Source: CAIMUS01 sp046347625 (GTDB lineage: Bacteria > Pseudomonadota > Gammaproteobacteria > Competibacterales > Competibacteraceae). From it: 64,000 nucleotides of DNA. The DNA lies in contig JAXMFU010000006.1 of NCBI GenBank assembly GCA_046347625.1, positions 248,001 through 312,000 of the forward strand, written 5' to 3'. The notes beneath the pieces were generated by a model. The model had not been told where the DNA came from and made no database searches. It saw nothing but the letters and a program-made list of their open reading frames with translations. The position numbers and the translations under genes are program-made. How positions within the stretch are numbered: position 1 is the first letter of the stretch; every line of letters begins with the position of its first letter. Shown here one piece after another: positions 26,276 to 35,200 of the stretch.

Positions 26276-27331
26276 ATGGCCGGGAGCTTTGCTTCAAGTA
26301 CTACGTCGATGCAGCTAAAATCCACTGCAATTACTCCAGAAACCCTAGCCCGCTTGGCCGTGCCTATTAACATTCTGTTGGTCATCCTGTTGGCCTACAG
26401 CCTGGCCCGGTTGAGTTGGAATTGGCTGCTGCCAGTGCCCGTTCCCGCGCCACCGCTGGCCGCCCAAACTGCGACCGATACCTCGACACAGTTGCTGGAA
26501 GACAAAAAGGCCAGGCTGGCTACTATTACCAACTGGCATCTGTTTGGCAAGGCGGAAGTGGCCAAGCCGGCGCCGGTCGCACCGCCCAAACCGCAAGCCG
26601 CGCCTGAAACCAAGCTGAATTTAAAGCTCGTGGGTATTTTTTCTTCGGAAAACCGGACTTTTGCTCTGGCAATTATTTCCGAGAGTGGCGGTCCGGAATG
26701 TCCGGTTCGGCTCGGTGAGCCGATTCGCGACAAAAATTGCAAACCCGTGCCTAACGGCCCACGCCTGGAACAAATCTTTCCCGATAAAGTGATCCTATCC
26801 CGCGGCGGCACCCTGGAGACCTTGAGTTTACCCAGGGAGTCGTTGGGAAGCATGAAGCCCAACGCACCCGCTGTACCGCCGCCGCCGCTCATTATGCCGG
26901 CACCCGCGGATAGCGAGCCGTCCCCTGAACCTGAAGGCATGCCGACCAGCGGTGCGGCAGCACCCTTCAATCCACTGGCGGGGGGCGCTCCGACCGCCGC
27001 CCCTGAGGTCATAAATGCCAGTGCGGTCGGCGAACGCCTGCGTAGCAAGGGACCGGAAGCCTTGCAGGAATTCATTACCGCCAGACCTTACATGCCGAAT
27101 CGGCAACTGCAGGGTTTCAGCTTGAATCCGGCGCGCGGCCATGAGGATATGTTTCGCCAACTGGGCCTACAAACCGGCGATATTTTGATTCAGTTCAACG
27201 GCGTACCACTGACGGACCCGAGCCAGGGAATGACTGTCATGCAAGAACTGTTAACTTCCAAACAGGTGGACTTACGCATTTTGCGAGGTGGAACCGAGCG
27301 TGCACTTACCCTTATCCTTCGCACTCCATAG
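26276..27331 (+). CDS. gspC: Type II secretion system protein C
   Basis: Inner-membrane GspC that connects the inner-membrane platform to the GspD secretin. A single membrane segment lies near residues 30-50 (INILLVILLAYSLARLSW). A homology region follows (LKLVGIFSSENRTFALAII, then PVRLGEPI), then a proline/alanine-rich linker at about 195-245. A C-terminal PDZ domain closes the protein (GFSLNPARGHEDMFRQLGLQ and GDILIQFNGVPLTDPSQGM). The ATG at 26276 is used, but an in-frame ATG at 26309 would give a shorter cytoplasmic tail. It heads a gspC-D-E-F cluster. Confidence 0.92.
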   Translation: MAGSFASSTTSMQLKSTAITPETLARLAVPINILLVILLAYSLARLSWNWLLPVPVPAPPLAAQTATDTSTQLLEDKKARLATITNWHLFGKAEVAKPAPVAPPKPQAAPETKLNLKLVGIFSSENRTFALAIISESGGPECPVRLGEPIRDKNCKPVPNGPRLEQIFPDKVILSRGGTLETLSLPRESLGSMKPNAPAVPPPPLIMPAPADSEPSPEPEGMPTSGAAAPFNPLAGGAPTAAPEVINASAVGERLRSKGPEALQEFITARPYMPNRQLQGFSLNPARGHEDMFRQLGLQTGDILIQFNGVPLTDPSQGMTVMQELLTSKQVDLRILRGGTERALTLILRTP

Positions 27332-27373
27332 TCGGCCATACCTGAGACGACGCTATGGCGAACCTCTCGAGCG

Positions 27374-29581
27374 ATGATTATGACAGCATGGTTTAAAACA
27401 CTTTACGGCAGTGGCCTGGGGCGACTACGGCGCTATGGATTCATGCTGCTGCTGTTGCCGGGTCTGATCACAACCGCCCAGGCGGCCTCCAATCAGGTCA
27501 CCCTGAACCTGAAGAATGTGGATATCAACGCCTTGATCGAAAGCGTATCGGCGATCACCGGCAAGAATTTCATCGTCGATCCCCGGGTCAAGGCGCAGGT
27601 CAGTGTGATCTCCTCCAAGCCCATGAACGAGGACGAGGTCTACGAGGTTTTTCTGGCCGTGCTGACGGTAAACGGCTTCGCCGCCGTTCCTTCCGGCCCG
27701 GTCATCAAGATCCTGCCGGCCGCGGGCGCCAAGCAGGAGACCATCCCGACGGTCGAGCCCCCCATCCGTAAGCCTTCCGACCAGGTGGTTACCGAGGTGA
27801 TCCAGGTTCAAAACGTCTCCGCCGCCCAGATCGTACCGATCCTGCGCCCTTTGATCCCGCCGCAGGGGCATCTGGCGGCCTATGCGCCTACCAATGTGCT
27901 GATCATCTCCGATACCGCCGGCAATGTAGAGCGCATCGGTGAAATTATTCGCCGTATGGACCGGGCCAGCGACGAGGCGGTGGAGATTATTCCCTTGCAG
28001 CATGCCTCCGCCACCGAGGTGGTGCGCACTATTACGACCCTGGAGCAGGCCAAGGCGCAGGCTGCCGGACAAGCCGGCGGTCAGGCCGGCACCCCGGCCC
28101 GGCTGGTAGCCGACGAGCGTACCAACAGCATTCTACTGAGCGGCGACAAGGCATCCCGCTTGCGTCTGCGGGCGTTGATCGCGCACCTGGATACACCGGT
28201 GCAACGGGAGGGCAATACCCAGGTGATTTACCTGCGCTACGCCAAGGCCAAGGATTTGGCGCAGGTGCTGACCGGGGTCAGCAAGAAAATCGCCGAAGAA
28301 CAGCAGCAAACCGCACCGGGCCAGCAGGGCGGCGCGCCACCGCTGGCGCGGGGTGGTGGCGGCGGCGGTGGTGGTGGCGCCGCCGGCAATCTGATCGATA
28401 TTCAGGCCGACGATGCCACCAATTCACTGGTTGTCACCGGACCGCCGGCGGCCATTCAGGCGCTGCGTTCCGTTATTGCGCAACTCGACGTACGCCGGGC
28501 ACAGGTTCTGGTGGAAGCGGCGATTGCCGAAATTTCCACCAGCAAACAGGCCCAACTGGGTATTCAATGGATCGCCGCTACCAGTGGGGTCGGTATCATC
28601 GGTGCCACCAATTTTACCTTGGGCCAGAGTTTGGCGCAGATAGGCGCGGCCTTACTGGCTGTCCGCGATGCCGCCAATGGTAATAGCAGTGGTACTACAG
28701 GCGGTGGTACGACCACGACGGGTGGTACCACTACTACTGGGCTGAGTTCGGTGGATCTCCGGGGTCTGAACGCCGGCATCGGCAAAACCGATGGCGAGCA
28801 GCGCTTCGCGATTATCGTTAGCGCGCTGGCTGCCGACAGTGAATCCAATGTGTTATCCACCCCCACCGTAGTCACCATGGATAATGAAGAAGCCTCGCTG
28901 TTCGTCGGCCAAAACGTTCCTATCCAGACCGGCTCTTACAGTACCACCGCTACCACGGGTCTTAACAACAACGCTTTCAATACCACCGAACGTCGGGACG
29001 TGGGCCTGGAATTGAAGGTAAAACCTCAAATTAACGAAGGTAATGCGGTCCGGCTGAAAATCACACAGAACGTGGAAAATGTAGTGGCCAACGCCAATAG
29101 CACAAATCCCACCTTGGCCAAACGCAAGATCGACACCAGTGTGCTGGTCGAAGACGGGCAGATTCTGGTATTGGGTGGATTAATAGACGATCAACTCAAC
29201 CAATCGCAGCAAAAGGTTCCATTACTGGGTGATATTCCCTGGCTGGGTGAGTTATTCCGTTACCGCAACGGTGACAAGACCAAAAGAAATCTAATGGTAT
29301 TTCTGCATCCGATGATCCTGCGTGATGGCTTGCAGGGTACGCTGGCCACCACGGACAAGTACAACTATATCCGTGACCAGGAACTGGCCGCCCAGCTGCG
29401 CGGCAGTGGCTCCCTGCTGTCCGAGGTTCAGCCGCCGTCGCTGCCGTCGACGGCGGAAGTCAAAAAGCGCAATACCATGCTGAACACGGCGCCGCCGCCA
29501 CCACCACCGGCACCGCAACCGGAACCCGCGCCGGCGCCCGCTCCCCCTCCCACTGCCAACGACGACCATTTTGACCGATGA
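27374..29581 (+). CDS. gspD: Type II secretion system secretin GspD
   Basis: Outer-membrane secretin, 735 residues. A signal peptide (LLLLPGLITTAQA) is followed by the N0 domain (VTLNLKNVDINALIESVSAI), repeated N1-N3 secretin modules, and the C-terminal secretin core (NVLSTPTVVTMDNEEASLFVG, VGLELKVKPQI, VPLLGDIPWLGELFRYR). Two glycine/threonine-rich low-complexity inserts are visible, one near residues 315-338 and one near 437-455. The C-terminal 40 residues are proline-rich, which is unusual and might be where a pilotin or the cell wall binds. The stop overlaps the gspE start by 4 bases. Confidence 0.96.
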   Translation: MIMTAWFKTLYGSGLGRLRRYGFMLLLLPGLITTAQAASNQVTLNLKNVDINALIESVSAITGKNFIVDPRVKAQVSVISSKPMNEDEVYEVFLAVLTVNGFAAVPSGPVIKILPAAGAKQETIPTVEPPIRKPSDQVVTEVIQVQNVSAAQIVPILRPLIPPQGHLAAYAPTNVLIISDTAGNVERIGEIIRRMDRASDEAVEIIPLQHASATEVVRTITTLEQAKAQAAGQAGGQAGTPARLVADERTNSILLSGDKASRLRLRALIAHLDTPVQREGNTQVIYLRYAKAKDLAQVLTGVSKKIAEEQQQTAPGQQGGAPPLARGGGGGGGGGAAGNLIDIQADDATNSLVVTGPPAAIQALRSVIAQLDVRRAQVLVEAAIAEISTSKQAQLGIQWIAATSGVGIIGATNFTLGQSLAQIGAALLAVRDAANGNSSGTTGGGTTTTGGTTTTGLSSVDLRGLNAGIGKTDGEQRFAIIVSALAADSESNVLSTPTVVTMDNEEASLFVGQNVPIQTGSYSTTATTGLNNNAFNTTERRDVGLELKVKPQINEGNAVRLKITQNVENVVANANSTNPTLAKRKIDTSVLVEDGQILVLGGLIDDQLNQSQQKVPLLGDIPWLGELFRYRNGDKTKRNLMVFLHPMILRDGLQGTLATTDKYNYIRDQELAAQLRGSGSLLSEVQPPSLPSTAEVKKRNTMLNTAPPPPPPAPQPEPAPAPAPPPTANDDHFDR

Positions 29582-31086
29582 ACGCACTCCGCCGTCCACC
29601 CTATGCCTTCGCCAAACGCCATGGAATCGTGGCGCTGGAGCCGCTGGACAATGGCTACATCCAGGTAGCCTATCGGCCCGGGCTCAACCATCGCAGCCTG
29701 CTGGAACTGCGCCGTTATCTGGATCAGCCGCTCAGTCCCAAGCCGGTCTCCGCCGATAACTTCGAGAATCTCTTGCAGAGCGTCTATGAAAGCGACACCA
29801 ATGGTGCCGCTCAGATGATAGAAGGCATGGGCGAAGAACTGGATCTGGATCAGGTGGCCCAGCAGCTTAACAAGGAACCGGAAGACCTGCTGGAGAATGC
29901 CGATGATGCCCCGATCATCCGGTTGATCAATGCGTTGCTGACCGAGGCGATCAAGGAGAATGCCTCGGATATTCATATCGAATCGTTCGAGACCAGCCTG
30001 CTGGTGCGGTTTCGGGTGGACGGGGTGTTACGTGAAGTGTTACGTCCACCCCGCGGATTGGGACCGTTGTTGATCTCGCGCGTCAAGGTCATGGCCCACC
30101 TGGATATCGCCGAAAAACGCCTGCCCCAGGATGGACGTATTTCCCTGCGGGTGGCGGGCCGGGCGGTGGACGTGCGGGTTTCCACCCTGCCGGCCGGGCA
30201 TGGCGAGCGGGTGGTGCTGCGTTTGCTGGATAAGCGCGAAGGGCGGCTGGAACTGAGGCACTTGGGCATGGAGCCGAATAGCCATGAATTACTGAATCGG
30301 CTGATCCACCGGCCCCATGGAGTTTTTCTGGTCACCGGCCCGACCGGTTCCGGCAAGACCACCACGCTGTATGCGGCGCTGACCACCCTCAATGATCGCA
30401 AGCGCAATATCATGACGGTGGAGGATCCGGTCGAATATTTTCTCGATGGCATCAGCCAGACGCATGTCAATCCCAAGATCGACATGACCTTCGCCCGCGG
30501 CTTGCGCGCCATTCTGCGGCAGGACCCCGATGTGGTGCTGGTCGGCGAGATCCGCGATCTGGAAACCGCCGAAATTGCCGTGCAGGCCAGTCTTACCGGC
30601 CATCTGGTGCTGTCCACCCTGCATACCAACAGCGCGGTGGGAGCGATCACCCGGCTGCGGGATATGGGTGTAGAGCCTTTTCTTTTGTCTTCCAGCTTGA
30701 TTGGAGTACTGGCGCAGCGTCTGGTACGGCTGTTGTGTAAAGATTGCAAAGAGCCGCATATCGCCACTTCCTCCGATTGCCGCATTCTTGGAGTAGACCC
30801 GGAGGACGCGCCGACCATCTACCTGCCGCGTGGTTGCGACAAATGCCGCCAGTCCGGTTACCGCGGACGCAGTGGTATTTTCGAGCTGGTCGTCGTGGAT
30901 CCCACCATGCAGACCATGATCCACGAAAACAAGGGAGAGCAGGATATGGAACGCTATGCCCGCCAGTTCACTCCCAGCATTCGGGACGACGGCCGTCGCC
31001 GGGTGTTGCTGGGGGAAACCTCCCTGGAAGAACTGGTGCGGGTAACCCAGGAAGATGAAGAGCGGGTACGAAGATCAACGGTATGA
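29578..31086 (+). CDS. gspE: Type II secretion system ATPase GspE
   Basis: Cytoplasmic assembly ATPase of the type II secretion system. Walker A GPTGSGKTTT lies at residues 254-263, the Asp box and Walker B region follow (ILRQDPDVVLVGEIRDLETA), and the His box is LTGHLVLSTLHTN. The C-terminal tetracysteine zinc motif (CKDC then CDKC, about residues 386-424) marks GspE rather than a retraction ATPase. The N-terminal domain that binds GspL is present. The ATG overlaps the gspD stop. Confidence 0.96.
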   Translation: MNALRRPPYAFAKRHGIVALEPLDNGYIQVAYRPGLNHRSLLELRRYLDQPLSPKPVSADNFENLLQSVYESDTNGAAQMIEGMGEELDLDQVAQQLNKEPEDLLENADDAPIIRLINALLTEAIKENASDIHIESFETSLLVRFRVDGVLREVLRPPRGLGPLLISRVKVMAHLDIAEKRLPQDGRISLRVAGRAVDVRVSTLPAGHGERVVLRLLDKREGRLELRHLGMEPNSHELLNRLIHRPHGVFLVTGPTGSGKTTTLYAALTTLNDRKRNIMTVEDPVEYFLDGISQTHVNPKIDMTFARGLRAILRQDPDVVLVGEIRDLETAEIAVQASLTGHLVLSTLHTNSAVGAITRLRDMGVEPFLLSSSLIGVLAQRLVRLLCKDCKEPHIATSSDCRILGVDPEDAPTIYLPRGCDKCRQSGYRGRSGIFELVVVDPTMQTMIHENKGEQDMERYARQFTPSIRDDGRRRVLLGETSLEELVRVTQEDEERVRRSTV

Positions 31087-31158
31087 AGTAGGATTCCTTC
31101 AGCCTTTAACCTAGTGGCTGGTGGCTAGTAGTTTGTGGCTAGTGGCTAGTGCTTTGTG

Positions 31159-31263
31159 CCTTTAGCCTTTAGCCTTTAGCCTTTAGCCTTTAGCCTTTAG
31201 CCTTTAACCTTTAACCTTTAACCTTTAACCTTTAACCTTTAACCTTTAACCTTTAACCTTTAA
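31159..31263 (+). repeat. Heptanucleotide tandem repeat before gspF
   Basis: Fifteen uninterrupted 7-base units: six CCTTTAG (31159-31200) then nine CCTTTAA (31201-31263). Degenerate relatives precede them (GCTAGTGGCTAGT-like phrases from 31110). The tract ends 5 bases before the gspF ATG and leaves no recognisable Shine-Dalgarno sequence there. Pure short-unit tracts of this length are prone to slippage, so copy number may vary between cells. Confidence 0.97.
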
Positions 31264-31268
31264 CCTTC

Positions 31269-32486
31269 ATGCCTGCTTTTCAATATGCCGCCCTGGACGA
31301 GGGCGGGCGTACTCGCAAGGGACTATTGGAGGGTGATACCCCCCGCCAGATCCGGCAATTGCTGCGGGAACGCGGTCTCACTCCACTGACGGTGGACGAA
31401 ATCGCCGCCCAGGAACAGGTACGCGGCAGCCGGGGGTTCCGGCTGGGGAGAAAGATCAACGCGACCGAGCTGGCGCTGGTGACCCGGCAACTGGCCACGC
31501 TGGTCAATGCCGGTTTTCCGGTGGAAGAAGCCCTGGGCGCGGTGGCCCGCCAGGCCGAGAAAGCGCGCCTGAACAGCCTGCTGCTGGCGGTGCGCGCGCG
31601 GGTGCTGGAAGGGCACACGCTGGCCGACGCCCTGCGGGATTTTCCCCGGGTATTCCCCGAGTTGTACCGGGCCACCGTGGCCGCCGGCGAACAGTCCGGG
31701 CATCTGGACGTGGTGTTCGAGCGTCTGGCGGATTACACCGAGGCTCGCCAGCAGATGCGGCAAAAGGTCGGTCTGGCCCTGTTCTATCCGGCCTTGTTGA
31801 CGATAGTGGCGATCCTGATCGTCACCGGTTTGCTGGTTTACGTCGTGCCCCAAGTGGTACAGGTCTTTGCCAATACCGGGCAACAGTTGCCGGCCCTGAC
31901 CCGATATCTGATCGCCACCAGCGACTTTCTGCGCCAGTATGGAGTGCTGGTGCTGGCCGGTATCGTGCTGGCGGTTACCAGCTTCAGATACGCCCTTCGA
32001 AACCCGGCTTTCAAGCGTCGCTGGCATGCCCTGCTGTTGCGCCTGCCGTTGTTTTCCCGCCTGAATCGAGGTCTGAACGCCGCCCGCTTCGCCCGCACCT
32101 TCAGCATCCTGATCGCCAGCGGCGTGCCGGTGCTGGAAGCGCTGCGGATCTCCGCCCAGGTGATCAGCAATCTGCCGATGCGCGAGGCGGTGGAGCAGGC
32201 GGCGGTAAAAGTTAAAGAAGGCGCCAGTCTGAATGCGTCCCTGAGCGGCAGCGGTCTGTTCCCCTTGATGACCATTCAACTGATCGCCAGCGGCGAGGCC
32301 AGCGGTCGATTGGAAACCATGCTGGAACGAGCCGCCCAACAGCAGGAACGGGAAACCGAGACCCTGATCGCGGCTCTGTTGGGGATCTTCGAGCCGGTGC
32401 TGATTTTGACGATGGGACTGATAGTTCTGATTATCGTGCTGGCGATTCTGCTGCCGATCTTCGATTTGAATCAGATGGTACGTTAG
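31269..32486 (+). CDS. gspF: Type II secretion system inner-membrane protein GspF
   Basis: Polytopic platform protein, 405 residues, that surrounds GspE at the inner membrane. The N-terminal FQYAALDEGGRTRKGLLEGD motif and two homologous cytoplasmic domains (ELALVTRQLATLVNAGFPVEEAL and ARFARTFSILIASGVPVLEAL) are clear. Three membrane segments lie near residues 170-195, 220-238 and 375-398. The ATG at 31269 follows the heptamer tract. No pseudopilin genes (gspG-K) follow, so the T2SS locus is split in this genome. Confidence 0.94.
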   Translation: MPAFQYAALDEGGRTRKGLLEGDTPRQIRQLLRERGLTPLTVDEIAAQEQVRGSRGFRLGRKINATELALVTRQLATLVNAGFPVEEALGAVARQAEKARLNSLLLAVRARVLEGHTLADALRDFPRVFPELYRATVAAGEQSGHLDVVFERLADYTEARQQMRQKVGLALFYPALLTIVAILIVTGLLVYVVPQVVQVFANTGQQLPALTRYLIATSDFLRQYGVLVLAGIVLAVTSFRYALRNPAFKRRWHALLLRLPLFSRLNRGLNAARFARTFSILIASGVPVLEALRISAQVISNLPMREAVEQAAVKVKEGASLNASLSGSGLFPLMTIQLIASGEASGRLETMLERAAQQQERETETLIAALLGIFEPVLILTMGLIVLIIVLAILLPIFDLNQMVR

Positions 32487-32525
32487 GAAGAAAACACCAC
32501 CAGACGGGAGTGATAAGGCAACCGT

Positions 32526-32612
32526 AGGCCGGAATAAGGCCGCCACCAGCGGCTGTTTCCGGCATTTCAGGAGCGCCGGAAACGCTCCGCAAGCTGCGCT
32601 TATTCCGGCCTT
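32526..32612. repeat. Inverted repeat of the AGGCCGGAATAAG family
   Basis: AGGCCGGAATAAG (32526-32538) pairs with CTTATTCCGGCCT near 32599-32611, with an inner GGAGCGCCGGAAACGCTCC hairpin. The inner sequence CGCCGGAAACGCTCCGC also occurs near 15802, so this is another dispersed element. Confidence 0.75.
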
Positions 32613-32649
32613 CCATGGGGGTGTCAAGGCACATGACATGACCGTTGGG

Positions 32650-32708
32650 GTGAGGAACGAACCCCAACGTCAACCCTCGACCGAACAATGTTGGGGTTCG
32701 TTCCTCAC
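32650..32708. repeat. Long inverted repeat downstream of gspF
   Basis: GTGAGGAACGAACCCCAAC (from 32650) pairs with GTTGGGGTTCGTTCCTCAC (ending 32708), perfect over 19 bases, with a loop of about 20 bases. It lies between gspF and the minus-strand PIN remnant. There is no T tract on either side. It could be a transcript end or a small non-autonomous element. Confidence 0.75.
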
Positions 32709-32724
32709 TTCAATCTACGCGCTT

Positions 32725-33018
32725 TCAGCGAACGAGCCTGAACCCCTCGTTGCTGAAATGTCGGTCAAAAGCAAACACTTCCTCGATCTTTTGGTCTTGT
32801 ATCACTAGGAACGAAGTCAAATCAACCAGGCTAAGAGTTCGGTACGCCCGTTGCAAGAGCATATCCAGCGCCCGTTCATGCAAATCCCGATTCACCCAGA
32901 CCACCTCAAGCAGCGGCGTGAAATGCTCTCAAAATCCACGCACCGCGTCGATACCGAGCCGGCGACCCAACAGGGCATAGGTTTCCACCGCAAGAGATGA
33001 TGGCAATTTAAGGTAATT
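32725..33018 (-). pseudogene. PIN-domain (VapC-like) toxin remnant
   Basis: Reading the minus strand gives the C-terminal part of a PIN-domain nuclease. It includes LAVETYALLGRRLGIDAVRG, a stop, then EHFTPLLEVVWVNRDLHERA, SLVDLTSFLVIQDQKIEEV and FAFDRHFSNEGFRLVR. An in-frame TGA lies at 32929-32931. The N-terminal third with the first catalytic aspartate is absent, and the frame is closed at 33019. No antitoxin gene is adjacent. The gene is therefore dead, probably through a deletion that joined it to the glnK promoter region. Confidence 0.8.
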
Positions 33019-33043
33019 TTATTGACAAAAATAGAAATCATTA

Positions 33044-33103
33044 TGCACAACGTTATGCACAATAATAGTGCATGCTATTTTTTGGTGCATATAAAACAGT
33101 GCA
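33044..33103 (+). promoter_or_regulatory. Cluster of NtrC-like half sites
   Basis: Five TGCA-containing half sites (TGCAC at 33044 and 33056, TGCAT at 33069, GGTGCAT at 33084, TGCA at 33100) lie 65-125 bases upstream of the sigma-54-type promoter. The NtrC consensus is a TGCAC/GTGCA dyad, and several pairs here approach it imperfectly. The position fits an enhancer for nitrogen-limitation control of glnK-amtB. Confidence 0.55.
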
Positions 33104-33167
33104 ACAGCTCTCTCACCGTTTATGAAATGTTGTAACAAGTTATTGATTTTAAATCTATTTTTTTATA

Positions 33168-33183
33168 TGGCACAACATGTGCT
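33168..33183 (+). promoter_or_regulatory. Sigma-54-type promoter of glnK-amtB
   Basis: TGGCACAACATGTGCT contains the GG and GC dinucleotides separated by exactly 10 bases, matching the -24/-12 consensus TGGCAC-N5-TTGCW at most positions. It is about 140 bases upstream of the glnK ATG. This gene set is commonly NtrC/RpoN-controlled in Gammaproteobacteria. Confidence 0.75.
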
Positions 33184-33325
33184 GAAAGCTCATTGTTGTC
33201 AAGAGTCGTTGTCAAGAGTCACCATCATCTTCTTCCGAACGCCTGGCGAACGGGCATTATCGGCGAAGCGACTGCCGACAGCTGGTTTTCTTCAAGGTAA
33301 AGATAAATTCAGGGGCAATGCAAGT

Positions 33326-33664
33326 ATGAAAATGGTTACTGCGATTATCAAGCCATTCAAACTGGACGATGTGCGAGAGGCGCTGTCCGAGGTCGGCGTC
33401 CAGGGTATCACCGTTACCGAAGTCAAGGGTTTCGGCCGTCAGAAAGGTCATACCGAACTGTATCGAGGTGCCGAGTATGTGGTGGATTTCCTCCCCAAGG
33501 TTAAGATCGAGGTGGGGGTGAACGACGCCATGGTCGACCAAGTCATCGAGATTATTTCCAAGGCGGCCAATACCGGCAAGATCGGCGACGGCAAGATTTT
33601 CGTGTTCGATATGGGACAGGCCATCCGCATCCGCACCGGTGAGAGTGGCCCCGATGCACTGTAG
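33326..33664 (+). CDS. glnK: Nitrogen regulatory protein PII (GlnK type)
   Basis: A 112-residue PII signal protein. The uridylylation tyrosine is Tyr51 in the T-loop GHTELYRGAEYVVDF. The B-loop TGKIGDGKIF and the C-loop GQAIRIRTGESG are intact. It senses ATP/ADP and 2-oxoglutarate, and in its unmodified form should plug AmtB. The ATG at 33326 is chosen because upstream in-frame codons are not PII-like. It lies 62 bases before amtB, and a second PII gene follows amtB. Confidence 0.95.
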   Translation: MKMVTAIIKPFKLDDVREALSEVGVQGITVTEVKGFGRQKGHTELYRGAEYVVDFLPKVKIEVGVNDAMVDQVIEIISKAANTGKIGDGKIFVFDMGQAIRIRTGESGPDAL

Positions 33665-33726
33665 ATTCTGATACCAAGTGTTATTAACCCAATTATTTAT
33701 CAAGCCGATATAAGGGGCATTGAATA

Positions 33727-35091
33727 ATGTTCTTGACCCAAAAAACCTGGGCGGGCCTGTTGCTCGCCGGGCTGGCGGCGCCTTCTTTAGCCCTGGCCCA
33801 ACAAAATCCGAGTCCTGTGTTGAATACCGGCGATACCGCCTGGATGCTGACTGCCACGGCGCTGGTATTGTTCATGACCATTCCCGGCCTGGCTCTGTTC
33901 TATGCCGGTATGGTGCGCGCCAAGAATGTGCTGTCGATTATGATGCAGTGCTTTGCTATCACCTCGCTGGTGACCATTCTCTGGACGCTTTATGGTTATA
34001 GCCTGGCCTTCGATGCCACCGGCATGCAAAGCGGGGTCATCAACTTTTATTCCTTTATCGGCAGTCTTGGCAAGGCCTTCCTGAGTGGGATCAAGGTGGA
34101 CAGCCTCTGGCAACCGGCGGCGACGTTGCCCAATGCGATTCCGGAAACGGTTTTCATGACCTATCAGATGACCTTCGCCATCATCACGCCGGCCTTGATC
34201 ATCGGTGCCTTCGCCGAACGGATGAAATTCTCCGCGTTGCTGTGGTTTATGGGCCTGTGGCTGACCCTGGTTTATCTGCCGATCGCCCATATGGTCTGGG
34301 GCGGCGCCGGTTCCTTCCTGGGTGGCAGAGGCGTGCTGGATTTCGCCGGCGGCACCGTGGTGCATATCAATGCCGGTATCGCCGGCCTGGTGGCCTGTCT
34401 GGTGATCGGCAAGCGCAAAGGCTATCCCACGGTAGCCATGCCGCCCAATAACCTGACTTACACCATTACCGGCGCCTGCATTCTGTGGGTCGGCTGGTTC
34501 GGCTTCAATGCCGGTAGCGCGGTGGCGGCCAATGGCACCGCCGGCATGGCAATGGTCGTGACCCAAATCGCTACGGCGGCGGCGGCGCTGGCGTGGATGT
34601 TCGCCGAGTGGCTGGCGCATGGCAAACCTAGTGTCCTGGGTATTGCCTCCGGCGCCGTGGCCGGGCTGGTTGCCATTACGCCGGCTTCCGGCTTTGTCGG
34701 TCCGATGGGGGCCATCGCCATCGGCGTGGTGGCCGGCATTCTGTGCTTTCTGTCCGCCACCCGGATGAAGCGCGCGCTGGGTTATGATGATTCGCTGGAT
34801 GCGTTCGGCGTACACGGCGTAGGCGGTGCGGTCGGTGCCTTGCTTACCGGTATTTTCGCCGATGCCGCTTTGGGCGGTGTAGGTTATGCCGAAGATATCA
34901 CCATGGGGCAACAACTCTGGCTCCAATTCCAGGGTGTGCTGATCACGGTCGTCTATGGCGGGATTATGAGTTTCATCATCCTCAAAGCACTGGATGCCGT
35001 CATCGGGCTGCGGGTCAGCGACGAGCAGGAGACCCAGGGTCTGGATATCAGCCAGCACGAGGAGCGTGGCTACTACTTCGAGGGCTTGTAA
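33727..35091 (+). CDS. amtB: Ammonium transporter AmtB
   Basis: A 454-residue ammonium channel with an N-terminal signal peptide (ending near PSLALAQ) and eleven predicted membrane segments. Family motifs are FYAGMVRAKNVLSIM, FAGGTVVHINAGIAGLVAC (first pore histidine) and DAFGVHGVGGAVGALLTG (second pore histidine). The C-terminal cytoplasmic tail that docks PII is present (LRVSDEQETQGLDISQHEER). It lies between two PII genes and probably belongs to the sigma-54 unit starting upstream of glnK. Confidence 0.97.
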   Translation: MFLTQKTWAGLLLAGLAAPSLALAQQNPSPVLNTGDTAWMLTATALVLFMTIPGLALFYAGMVRAKNVLSIMMQCFAITSLVTILWTLYGYSLAFDATGMQSGVINFYSFIGSLGKAFLSGIKVDSLWQPAATLPNAIPETVFMTYQMTFAIITPALIIGAFAERMKFSALLWFMGLWLTLVYLPIAHMVWGGAGSFLGGRGVLDFAGGTVVHINAGIAGLVACLVIGKRKGYPTVAMPPNNLTYTITGACILWVGWFGFNAGSAVAANGTAGMAMVVTQIATAAAALAWMFAEWLAHGKPSVLGIASGAVAGLVAITPASGFVGPMGAIAIGVVAGILCFLSATRMKRALGYDDSLDAFGVHGVGGAVGALLTGIFADAALGGVGYAEDITMGQQLWLQFQGVLITVVYGGIMSFIILKALDAVIGLRVSDEQETQGLDISQHEERGYYFEGL

Positions 35092-35200
35092 ACGGTGGAC
35101 CCGCTTCGCTATCTCGGGTATTCGCGGACAGGCTGGATTTCGGCTATAGTGCATGTAATTCCATTTACCTGTTGCGACTACCTGAGCCAAGGAGACGCTT

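Noticed and set aside
26040..26297. A small minus-strand frame in the gspC upstream region
   Set aside because: It has no ribosome binding site, domain or context, and the region is better explained as promoter DNA.
31159..31263. CRISPR or telomere-like array
   Set aside because: Units are only 7 bases with no spacers, and the unit is not a telomere motif.
35100..35200. A second sigma-54 promoter before the second PII gene
   Set aside because: No GG-N10-GC arrangement was found; nearby GG and GC pairs have the wrong spacing.
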